Shown: one piece after another, positions 1 through 7,351 of the stretch | Position numbering within the stretch: the first letter of the stretch is position 1 | Layout of the letters: each line of letters begins with the position of its first letter | Origin: Microtetraspora sp. NBRC 13810 | Lineage (GTDB): Bacteria; Actinomycetota; Actinomycetes; Streptosporangiales; Streptosporangiaceae | Length of the DNA stretch: 64,000 nt | Assembly: GCF_030268685.1 (NCBI RefSeq) | Contig: NZ_BSRQ01000001.1 | Span: 558,001-622,000 of the forward strand | Direction: 5' to 3' | Made by a program: the position numbers and the translations under genes | The notes under the pieces: model-generated | The model's input: only the letters and a program-made list of their open reading frames with translations | What the model was told of the DNA's origin: nothing | Databases searched by the model: none

Positions 1-417
1 TACGGCTACGTGCCCAACCGGCACGCCCTGCGGATGGCGGAGGGCGCCCTCGCCGGGCTCTCCCTGCTGCACGACGTGCCCAACTACCGGCAGTCGCTGC
101 CCACCAAGGTGATCGAGTACATGGCCAGGGGGGTGCCGGTGATCACCACGCCGCTGCCGCTGGCCGCCTCGATGGTGGGCCGGGTGGACTGCGGCACCAT
201 CGTCCCCTTCGGTGACGTGGAGGCCGTCGCGCAGGCCGTCCTGCGGCTGCGGGAGGACCCCGAACGGCGGGCCGCGATGGGCGCCAGGGGCTACGCCGAG
301 GCGCTCAACCACTACAACTGGCCCGACCAGGCCGCCGAGTTCGTGGCACAACTGGAGGAGTGGGCCACCGCCACCACCGGGGTGCCCGCCCGGCCGCGTC
401 GCGTCCTGCCGGTTTGA
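1..417 (+). CDS. Glycosyltransferase family 4, C-terminal part (start lies before the window)
   Basis: Only the last 138 residues are present; the frame is open from base 1. The stretch LPTKVIEYMARGVPVITTPL is the nucleotide-sugar-binding part of GT-B (GT4) transferases: the conserved Glu of the KxxEYMA segment contacts the donor sugar nucleotide. The C-terminal helix pattern (REDPERRAAMGARGYAEAL) is also typical. It is a cytoplasmic or membrane-associated sugar transferase. It lies ahead of a polyol-phosphate and glycosyltransferase cluster, so a role in the same surface glycan is plausible but unproven. The donor and acceptor cannot be read from this fragment. Confidence 0.85.
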   Translation, partial: YGYVPNRHALRMAEGALAGLSLLHDVPNYRQSLPTKVIEYMARGVPVITTPLPLAASMVGRVDCGTIVPFGDVEAVAQAVLRLREDPERRAAMGARGYAEALNHYNWPDQAAEFVAQLEEWATATTGVPARPRRVLPV

Positions 418-466
418 CCCGGGGGGACGGTGACGCGGGCGGCCTGGGATTGATTCACTAGGACAC

Positions 467-1219
467 ATGGCAAGGCATGTGATCCAGGGACGCACCGTGA
501 GCACGCCGGTGCAGGTCAGGGATGCCGCCTTCGGCGGCGCCGCCTACCTCGTGCGGGCCGACGCGGCCCGGGCGGTGATGGCCTACTCGGGGCTGGACGT
601 CACCGAGGTGCTCCCCGGTAAGGCGCTCTGCGCACTGGTGTTCGTCAAGTACGCCGACTCCGACCTCGACGCCTACCACGAGTTCGGGATGGGGTTCCTG
701 ATGCGCCCGCCGGGCGCGGCCCGCGCGCCGGGCCGCCGTGGCCTGCCGGCGCTGCTGTCGGACATCCGGCGGGTGGGGGCGGGCGCCTTCGTGCACTGGC
801 TGCCGGTGGACCAGGACTTCACGCTGGAGGCCGGGCGGACGATCTGGGGCTTCCCCAAGGAACTCGCCGAGATCGACCTGCGGCTCCGCTCGCCGTTCAA
901 GCGGTGCATCCTGCGCAAGGACGGCCGCCTGGTGCTGGACCTGCTGCTGCGCCCGGGCATCCCGCTCCCGGCGCGCGGCGCGCTCGCGCCGCTCGACGCC
1001 TTCACCCAGCGCGACGGCGTCACCCGCCGCACGTCGTGGTCGGTCTCCCCGCGCGGGGTCAGGGTACGGCCGGGCGGCGCGCTGATCCGGCTGGGCAACC
1101 ACCCGATCGCCAAGGAGCTGAGCGAGCTGGGCCTGCCCAAGCACGCCCTGCTCACCGTCACCGTCGCGCACGCCGCCATGTCCTTCGGCGACGCCACCGA
1201 GCAACCTCTGGAACACTGA
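467..1219 (+). CDS. Acetoacetate decarboxylase-family protein
   Basis: 250 residues. The central WGFPKELAEI segment and the flanking beta-strand pattern match the acetoacetate decarboxylase fold (PF06314), where the Lys after Pro forms the Schiff base. Many actinobacterial members have no known substrate and may not decarboxylate acetoacetate, so the reaction is not assigned. The ATG at 467 is used; a GTG at 497 with an AGGGA box six bases upstream is an equally good start and would remove ten residues. The gene is 27 bases from a convergent glycosyltransferase and has no obvious functional link to the neighbouring polymer genes. Confidence 0.8.
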   Translation: MARHVIQGRTVSTPVQVRDAAFGGAAYLVRADAARAVMAYSGLDVTEVLPGKALCALVFVKYADSDLDAYHEFGMGFLMRPPGAARAPGRRGLPALLSDIRRVGAGAFVHWLPVDQDFTLEAGRTIWGFPKELAEIDLRLRSPFKRCILRKDGRLVLDLLLRPGIPLPARGALAPLDAFTQRDGVTRRTSWSVSPRGVRVRPGGALIRLGNHPIAKELSELGLPKHALLTVTVAHAAMSFGDATEQPLEH

Positions 1220-1245
1220 CCGGCCCCCGGCGGGAACCGGGAGCG

Positions 1246-2121
1246 CTAGACGATGGGCGGGCGGCCGAGGCGGAGCATCCGCCAGGCGGTGCGCCAGGCC
1301 ATCGCGCGGCGCTCGCCGGCGGGCTCGCGCAGGCCTTCGGAGAAGCCCTTGAACCAGGCGCGCAGGGCCAGGCCGGAACGCTCGCGGAGCAGGGTGAGGA
1401 CCATCCAGTCGAGCAGGTAGAGCGCGGCGAGCGGCCAGGGCAGGTTGCGCCTGGCGAGCCACACCCGGTTGCGGGCGTTGAGACGGTAGAAGTCGGCGTG
1501 CCTGGTGGGCGGCACCTGCGGGTGGTACATGACCGTCTCGGCGTCGTACTCGATGCGGTAGCCCTCACCGAGCAGCCGCCAGGCCAGGTCGGTCTCCTCG
1601 TGCGCGTAGAAGAAGCGCTCGGGCAGGCCGCCGACCTGGAGGAAGGCGGAGCGGCGGATCGCGCAGGCGCCGCCGAGGAAGGTGGTGACCGGCGACGAGC
1701 GCTCCGGATCGCCGGCGCGCAGCCGCGGGACGTGCCTGCGCTGCCCGACGCCTCCGTCGGGGTCCATCACCCGGAAGCTGATCACGGCGAGGTCCGGCTC
1801 GGTGGCGAACCGCTCCCGCACGTGCGACGCGAGCTTGGTGTTGGCATACCAGCCGTCGTCGTCGAGGAAGAGGACGACGTCCCCCGAGCACTCCTCGACG
1901 CCGCGGTTGCGGCCGGCGGGAATGCCGCTGTTGTGCGACAACCGCACGATCTTGACATCGGAACCGGGCAGCGGCTGAGCCGACAGCGGAGGCACGTCGG
2001 CGCCGTTTCCGACGATGACCACCTCGATGTCGCCGTCGTCCTGGGTCAGGGCGGATTCGACCGCCCGGTCCAGCTCGGCTACCCGGTTGCCCATGGTGAG
2101 GATGACGCACGAGATCTTCAA
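1246..2121 (-). CDS. Glycosyltransferase family 2
   Basis: 291 residues with a GT-A fold. The N-terminus ISCVILTMGNR starts the nucleotide-binding strand, LFLDDDG near residue 90 is the metal-binding DxD motif, and FFYAHEETDLAWRL carries the ED acid-base pair typical of rhamnosyltransferase-like GT2 enzymes. No membrane segment is obvious apart from a hydrophobic stretch near residue 230 that may sit on the membrane. It is the last gene of a minus-strand run with the CDP-alcohol phosphatidyltransferase, G1P dehydrogenase-like and nucleotidyltransferase genes, but a 201-base gap suggests it may have its own promoter. It probably glycosylates the same lipid or polymer; the sugar is unknown. Confidence 0.85.
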   Translation of the reverse strand: MKISCVILTMGNRVAELDRAVESALTQDDGDIEVVIVGNGADVPPLSAQPLPGSDVKIVRLSHNSGIPAGRNRGVEECSGDVVLFLDDDGWYANTKLASHVRERFATEPDLAVISFRVMDPDGGVGQRRHVPRLRAGDPERSSPVTTFLGGACAIRRSAFLQVGGLPERFFYAHEETDLAWRLLGEGYRIEYDAETVMYHPQVPPTRHADFYRLNARNRVWLARRNLPWPLAALYLLDWMVLTLLRERSGLALRAWFKGFSEGLREPAGERRAMAWRTAWRMLRLGRPPIV

Positions 2122-2322
2122 CGCGTCATCGCCCCGACGCGTGATTCGTAGCTGCGGAGCGTACTTTCATGATCACCGAGTCTGCATCGCCGGGCAAGAC
2201 GTCCGACCGCCCTGTTCCTGTTTTACCGGGAAATAAGGGTATCGGAACTCCAGGCAAACCCCCACCGAACAGTAGGTGTCCACCACTGACCCATACGACG
2301 CGCAAACCCCGCGATTGGTTCC

Positions 2323-3090
2323 TCATGACAGCCGCCGGGAGGCCAGAATGCTGACGAGGTGCAGGATGAGCTGGACGACGGCGACGACCGCGCACGCCAC
2401 CACCAGCACCCGGGTGACCGCCTGCCCGCCGACCATCAGGTCGAGGATCGCGGCGAGCACCACCAGCAGGGACAGCTCCACCGCCTGGACGATCCGGTGG
2501 AACTGCAACGCCGCGGCGGCCTTGCGGGCCAGGCCGAGCCCGCGCGACCGGAACTGCCCGGCGGACGCCTCGGTAGCCGCGATCAGCCCGGAACGGGCCC
2601 GCGCCACGTCCACCAGGTCGGTCTCCGCCTTGATCAGGATCGCGCCCAGCGCGGCGGTGAACCCGAGCACGGTGTACCAGTCGGGCAGGGTCTCCGAGGC
2701 GCGGAAGCCCAGGCCGATCAGCAGCGCCGCCTCGGCGAAGTAGTGGCCGACCCGGTCGAGGTACACCCCGGTGATCGAGGTGCGGCCGGTCCACCTGGCC
2801 AGCTCGCCGTCGGAGCAGTCGAGCAGCAGGTAGACCTGCACCAGCAGGGCCGCGCCGACCGCCGCCGCGAGGCCGGGCAGCGCGAGCACCACACCGGCCA
2901 GCACGCCGCACAGGATCATCAGGCCGGTGGCCTGGTTGGGGGTGATCGGCGTCTTGGCGAGCGCCCAGGTCACGTAGACCGAGAGCCTGCGCATGTAGAG
3001 CAGACCCGCCCAGTGCTCGCCGCTGCGGCGATCCATCGTGCTCTGCGGCTGGGCGACCGCCCGGATCTCAGCGACCGACGGCCCGGACAT
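2323..3090 (-). CDS. CDP-alcohol phosphatidyltransferase family membrane protein, variant active site
   Basis: 255 residues with about six membrane segments. It carries the family signature D-x2-D-G-x2-A-R-x8-G-x3-D-x3-D at residues 91-116 (DCSDGELAR then GVYLDRVGH). Asp91, Asp94 and Asp112 are present but the fourth acidic position is His116; in the family this Asp is the proposed catalytic base. The family transfers a phospho-alcohol from a CDP-linked donor to a hydroxyl acceptor in the membrane. The ATG start overlaps the end of the G1P dehydrogenase-like gene by 23 bases and follows a GGAGG box, so the two are translationally coupled. Its partner genes suggest a CDP-polyol donor. The substrate is inferred, not shown. 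Confidence 0.85.
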   Translation of the reverse strand: MSGPSVAEIRAVAQPQSTMDRRSGEHWAGLLYMRRLSVYVTWALAKTPITPNQATGLMILCGVLAGVVLALPGLAAAVGAALLVQVYLLLDCSDGELARWTGRTSITGVYLDRVGHYFAEAALLIGLGFRASETLPDWYTVLGFTAALGAILIKAETDLVDVARARSGLIAATEASAGQFRSRGLGLARKAAAALQFHRIVQAVELSLLVVLAAILDLMVGGQAVTRVLVVACAVVAVVQLILHLVSILASRRLS

Positions 3091-4126
3091 AGTCCTCCAC
3101 CCGCTCCCGTGCCTCGGACTCCGACAACCGCAGGTGCTCCAGGATCGTGTAACGGCCCGGACGCGTGGCGGGCGCCAGCATCACGGCCTCGGTGAACTGC
3201 TCGGCGGTCAGCCCGACGTCGCCGGGCGACACCGGCAACTCGTGCCGGCGCAGGCAGTCGGTCACCTGGGTGAGACGCGGCTCGTCCTTCCGCAGGAAGA
3301 AACAGAAGGCAGCGCCGATGCCGGCGAGCTCGCCGTGGTTGGACGTGCCGGGAAAGAGCTGATCCACGGCATGCAGGATCTCATGGTCGCCGCCACTCGA
3401 CGGACGAGATGACCCTGCGATGACCATCGACATACCCGAAAGGACCAAAGCCTCGGCCAGAACGGTGAGGAACGCGTCGCTTTCGATGGAATCGGACCGG
3501 CCGATCACCGCCTCCGCGGCGGTCCGGGCCATCGAGCAGGCGAGGCCGTCGATCGGCTCGCCCCGCTCGGCCGCGCCGAGCTGCCAGTCCTCGATCGCCG
3601 ACAGGTTGCTCACCACGTCGCCGACGCCCGCCCTGACCAGGGAGGACGGCGCGTCGTGCACGAAGTCGAGATCGACCATGATCGCCAGTGGCATGGGCAC
3701 GCCGAAGGAGCCCTTGCCGCCCTCGTGCACGAGCGAGGCCACCGGCGAGCAGATGCCGTCGTGCGAGAGGTTGGTGGCCACGGCCACCATCGGGATGCCG
3801 GCCAGCGACGCCGCGTACTTGGTCGCGTCGATGGTCTTGCCGCCGCCGATGCCGACGACCGCCTCGTAGGCGCCCTTGCGCAGGTCGGCGCCGAGCGAGA
3901 CGGCGGCGTCGACCGAGCCGTCGGGCACCCGGAAGAGCTGGGCCTCGCCCAGGGTGGGCGCGATCACCGACGCGATCTTGTCACCCTGGGCGGTGCCGAC
4001 GGCCACGGCCACCCGGCCCGAGGTCGCCACCCGGCTGTCGGCGAGCAGCGAGCCGAGCTGCGCGATGGCCCCCCGGCGCACCTCCATCCGCAGGGGGGCG
4101 GGCAGCATTCTGGCTAGTATCGGCAT
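3068..4126 (-). CDS. Iron-containing alcohol dehydrogenase family, glycerol-1-phosphate dehydrogenase-like
   Basis: 352 residues resembling the EgsA/AraM branch of the iron-containing alcohol dehydrogenase superfamily. GIGGGKTIDATKYAA is the dinucleotide-binding loop, VATNLSHDGICSP matches the G1PDH region around the nicotinamide, and the metal ligands are an Asp in GVGDVVSN and His in GGDHEILHAVD and SNHGELAGIG. In EgsA/AraM the enzyme reduces dihydroxyacetone phosphate to sn-glycerol-1-phosphate. It starts 13 bases inside the end of the nucleotidyltransferase gene (GGAGA box before ATG). This order suggests that its polyol-phosphate product is passed to cytidylylation and then to the phosphatidyltransferase. 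Another ketose phosphate could be the substrate. Confidence 0.82.
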   Translation of the reverse strand: MPILARMLPAPLRMEVRRGAIAQLGSLLADSRVATSGRVAVAVGTAQGDKIASVIAPTLGEAQLFRVPDGSVDAAVSLGADLRKGAYEAVVGIGGGKTIDATKYAASLAGIPMVAVATNLSHDGICSPVASLVHEGGKGSFGVPMPLAIMVDLDFVHDAPSSLVRAGVGDVVSNLSAIEDWQLGAAERGEPIDGLACSMARTAAEAVIGRSDSIESDAFLTVLAEALVLSGMSMVIAGSSRPSSGGDHEILHAVDQLFPGTSNHGELAGIGAAFCFFLRKDEPRLTQVTDCLRRHELPVSPGDVGLTAEQFTEAVMLAPATRPGRYTILEHLRLSESEARERVEDYVRAVGR

Positions 4127-4848
4127 GCAATCTCCCTGGCCTTGGCCAGGTCATCGTGGTTGTCGACCTCGACCCACGCCACCTCGCCGATGGGGGCGAC
4201 GGCGATCTGCTCGCCACGCGCGACCATCTCGGCGTAGCCGTCCTCGTAGTAGAGCTGGGGGTCGCGCTCGAAGGTCGCGCGCAGCGCGTCGGCCAGCCGC
4301 TCGGCGGCGGCGGGGCGGATCAGGGTGGCGCCGATGTACTCGCCGTAGGCCAGCGCCGGGTCCATGAGCTTCGTGATGCGGTCCAGGTGGCCCTCGGCGG
4401 AGAGCGTCACCTTCATCTCCTCGTCGGCCAGCGGCTTCACGTTGTCCACCGCGAGGAGGATGTCGCTGGTGGCGGGCGCGGCCAGCAGCGTCTTCTCCAC
4501 CGACTCCGGGTGCACGGTGTCGCCGTTGACCAGCAGCGCGCCCTCGGCGAAGTGGTCGCGGGCGCACCACAGGGAGTAGGCGTTGTTCCACTCCTCGGCC
4601 TTGTCGTTGTGCACGAGGGTCAGCCGCACGCCGTACCTGCGCTCGAACTCGGCCTTGCGATCGTGTACGGCCTGCGCCTGGTAACCGACGATGATCACGA
4701 TGTCACGAAGATCCACCGCGGCGAGGTTGCGCAGCGAGATGTCCATGATCGTGGTGTCCCCGTCGACCGGCACGAGCGCCTTGGGCAGTGTGTCGGTATA
4801 CGGCCGCAGACGTCTGCCGGCCCCAGCGGCCAGCACCATTCCCAGCAA
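4114..4848 (-). CDS. Nucleotidyltransferase, LicC/phosphocholine cytidylyltransferase-like
   Basis: 244 residues. The N-terminus has the NTP-transferase signature (LAAGAGRRLRPYT, then PKALVPV). LVNGDTV is the metal-binding region, and a second acidic site lies in EVDNHDD near the C-terminus. LicC-like enzymes join CTP to a phospho-alcohol to give a CDP-alcohol. The TTG at 4848 is the chosen start because GAGGAG lies six bases upstream; an ATG three codons later is the alternative. Downstream are a G1P dehydrogenase-like enzyme and a CDP-alcohol phosphatidyltransferase with overlapping ends. This gives a three-step module: reduce, activate, transfer. Substrate identity is inferred from context only. 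Confidence 0.85.
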   Translation of the reverse strand: MLGMVLAAGAGRRLRPYTDTLPKALVPVDGDTTIMDISLRNLAAVDLRDIVIIVGYQAQAVHDRKAEFERRYGVRLTLVHNDKAEEWNNAYSLWCARDHFAEGALLVNGDTVHPESVEKTLLAAPATSDILLAVDNVKPLADEEMKVTLSAEGHLDRITKLMDPALAYGEYIGATLIRPAAAERLADALRATFERDPQLYYEDGYAEMVARGEQIAVAPIGEVAWVEVDNHDDLAKAREIACRY

Positions 4849-4947
4849 CGTGCACTCCTCGTCCGAGTGTGACTTCGTAGGCCCAAAGGTTAGTTGCCTT
4901 CTGGTCGTGATCGTGTAATCGCCCGTTGGCCTGGGGGTGGGATCGCA

Positions 4948-5571
4948 TCAATCTTCGGCGCCGAGATCGGCCGCATCCACCCCGCTGCGCGGGGCCGCCA
5001 GCCAGGTGGTGAGGCTCTCCCAGCCGAAGAGGCACCACAGATAGAGCGCGAGCAGCACGAAGACCGCGGTCACCCAGCCGACCAGCCCGCCGAGCGCGAC
5101 GAGCAGCATCCGGCCGTCCCAGCCCAGGCCGGCGGTGGCCAGCCAGGCCGGCGGGTAGACCCGCTGGCGGACCCGGTAGACCACGTCGTAATGGTGGAAC
5201 GCCATCGCGCCCAGCAGCATGAACACGATCACCGGCGGCACCTCGTGGGCGAATCCCACCGACGCGATGAAAACGTACTCGATGAGCCGCAGGATCGGCG
5301 GCACCAGCCAGTCCAGCCGCCCGTCGTGCAGGTGCGAGCTGCCCGGCCCGGACAGCAGCAGCGCGACGGCCGGCGCGAAGACCGCGAGCCCCTCGGTGCC
5401 CGCGACGCCGACCAGCAGCAGGATCGCGGTCACGAAGGCGCCCGCCAGCGCGGGGGGCAGCGGCGGAAGCTGCCCCGCCACCAGCAGGCCCATCCCCCGG
5501 GAGAGCACCCCGTCGTCGCGATAGGCCACCAGCGTGCTCTGCGGAACCGGAGTCATCTGCACAGAGATCAC
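4948..5571 (-). CDS. DUF5941-like integral membrane protein
   Basis: 207 residues with at least four hydrophobic segments (about residues 40-75, 90-105, 113-125 and 150-185). I associate the pattern, including RLIEYVFIASVG and MAFHHYDVVYR, with the actinobacterial DUF5941 family found beside or fused to CDP-alcohol phosphatidyltransferases. The His-His-Tyr-Asp in the third segment could be functional. It starts with GTG 50 bases after the end of the 509-residue CDP-alcohol phosphatidyltransferase gene and is probably co-transcribed with it. A fused ancestor that split is possible. The function is unknown; the context suggests a membrane partner in polyol-phosphate transfer. Confidence 0.65.
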   Translation of the reverse strand: MISVQMTPVPQSTLVAYRDDGVLSRGMGLLVAGQLPPLPPALAGAFVTAILLLVGVAGTEGLAVFAPAVALLLSGPGSSHLHDGRLDWLVPPILRLIEYVFIASVGFAHEVPPVIVFMLLGAMAFHHYDVVYRVRQRVYPPAWLATAGLGWDGRMLLVALGGLVGWVTAVFVLLALYLWCLFGWESLTTWLAAPRSGVDAADLGAED

Positions 5572-5621
5572 TATTTCACCCGCCTCCCCTCACCAGCCCT
5601 CGCCGAACCGCCGCGCCCCGC

Positions 5622-7151
5622 TCACGCCAGGGATCTCGCTATGCGTCCCGTGACGGTGTAGGCCGCGGCCACGCCGCCCCACAGCAGCAGGGCGAGGAAG
5701 GTGATCCGCGCGTCGAAGAACGCGGCCGTGACGGCGATCAGGGCCATCCGCTCGCCGATCGGCAACACGATGATCTTCTTCAGCCAGCGGCTCGCCTGGC
5801 GCCCTTCCAGGCGGCGGGACAGGCCCACCACGCCGCCCCCGGCGGGCGCCGCGCGCGCCGGCGGGTCGTCGGGCAGCAGCAGCGAGCGCGGCGTCCGCGC
5901 CCAGGCCGTCCCCCAGGCCGCGCCGACCTTCCCCGCGTCCTCGCGGGACGCGCGGAAGGAGAAGTCGATCGCGTGCCGCAACGTCTGGAGCACCAGCGCG
6001 GCCACGGCCAGCGCCCAGATCCCGTGCGGCCCGCCGTTCCACAGGTCGTACGGCCCGGCGCCGGTGTGCGGATGCCAGGCGGCGTAGCCGATCGCCAGCC
6101 CCAGATAGGCCATGTACTCCTTGGCCCGGTCGGCCGTGGCGTCCAGCCAGGCGCCGAGCGGTGAGAAGGCGCGGCTGTAGCGGGCGAGCTGGCCGTCCAC
6201 GCAGTCGAGCACGAACGACAGGCACAGCAGCGCGGCCCCGAACATCATGGCCCCCCTGGTGCCGGCGGAGAACCAGACCGCGGCGAGGAAGGCCAGGCCG
6301 AGCGAGATCCCGGTGACGGCGTTGGGGGTCAGGGAGAGCCGCGCGGCCAGCCGTACGAGGTGCCGGGACCAGGAGCTGACCAGGAAGGTGCTGACGAAGC
6401 CGTCGTCGGACTTGATCGCGGCGTCCAGCCGCACGGCGGACTCGTCCACCCCGGCGAGGCGGCGGACGGCGTCGTCGGCGCTCGCCTGCCCGGTCACCCG
6501 GTCGCAGTGCAGCCTGCCGAGCGGCACCGCGCGGACCGGGACGCCCGAGCGCACCAGCCCGACGAGGAGCAGGTCGCCCACCTCGGCGCCGCTCACCGGG
6601 CCGAAGGCGCCCGCGCCGACGTGCTCGGCGAGCTCCTCGGCGACCCTGGCGAGGCTGCCCAGGTGGGCCTCGCCGACCTGGAGCACCCCGCAGAAGGCGG
6701 CGTTGGCCTCGGTGACGCGGTGGAAGGAGGTGCCCGCCTCCGCCACCCGGCCGTCCTGCGCCCGCACCGGCGGGCGGAGCGGCCCGGCGGGCTCCCCCAC
6801 CGCGACGAGCGCGCCGGTGTCGCGCGCCGGGTGGTCGAGCAGCGCGGCGAGGGCGTCGGTGTGCGCGACGATGTCGCCGGGCAGCACCGCGACGGGGCCG
6901 GAGGCCGCGGCGGCCGTCTTGGCGACGGCGCGCAGGTCCTCCACCAGGCCCCTGGCGGCCTCGACCGGCCGCGGACCGGCGGCCACCGCGGTGCGGGCTA
7001 CGACGTGCAGGTCGAGCACGAAGAGACCGTCGAGCTGCGCGGTCAGTCGTTCCAGGATGGTGCCTTCTGCGCAGGCGAGCCGGGCTGCGGGCGTCGTCGC
7101 CAGCACCACGGCCGCCGTTTGGGGGGCCTTGGGACCCGAGGTATCCGGCAA
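5622..7151 (-). CDS. Two-domain protein: nucleotidyltransferase-like N-terminus and CDP-alcohol phosphatidyltransferase C-terminus
   Basis: 509 residues from a TTG start at 7151, chosen because AAGGAG lies eight bases upstream; an ATG at 7232 would add 27 basic residues without such a site. The first 200 residues look like a sugar-nucleotidyltransferase fold (VAVLPGDIVAHTDAL near residue 90), but the usual GxGxRL/PK signature is replaced by LATTPAARLACAEG, so this half may be inactive or divergent. The C-terminal half is membranous and has a complete phosphatidyltransferase signature (DCVDGQLAR, GAWLDATAD). Fusions of this layout are known in di-myo-inositol-phosphate synthesis. The gene is divergent from the IspD-SDR gene. 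Confidence 0.8.
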   Translation of the reverse strand: MPDTSGPKAPQTAAVVLATTPAARLACAEGTILERLTAQLDGLFVLDLHVVARTAVAAGPRPVEAARGLVEDLRAVAKTAAAASGPVAVLPGDIVAHTDALAALLDHPARDTGALVAVGEPAGPLRPPVRAQDGRVAEAGTSFHRVTEANAAFCGVLQVGEAHLGSLARVAEELAEHVGAGAFGPVSGAEVGDLLLVGLVRSGVPVRAVPLGRLHCDRVTGQASADDAVRRLAGVDESAVRLDAAIKSDDGFVSTFLVSSWSRHLVRLAARLSLTPNAVTGISLGLAFLAAVWFSAGTRGAMMFGAALLCLSFVLDCVDGQLARYSRAFSPLGAWLDATADRAKEYMAYLGLAIGYAAWHPHTGAGPYDLWNGGPHGIWALAVAALVLQTLRHAIDFSFRASREDAGKVGAAWGTAWARTPRSLLLPDDPPARAAPAGGGVVGLSRRLEGRQASRWLKKIIVLPIGERMALIAVTAAFFDARITFLALLLWGGVAAAYTVTGRIARSLA

Positions 7152-7351
7152 GCGGCTTGCTCCTTCGCGTCGGGATCGCCGTACGAACGGGAAGCGCGCA
7201 CCCAGCGTAGCGAGATGTTGACCGAATATCACGGGTGCGCCGAGACGTTTCCCCGGCGATCGGGTGGTGCCGTGCCAAGACCGCTACGCTCGGAATATCC
7301 CGTCCGGACCGGCCGTCCCGCTGGGCGATCCCTTAACGGAGGACACCGATT

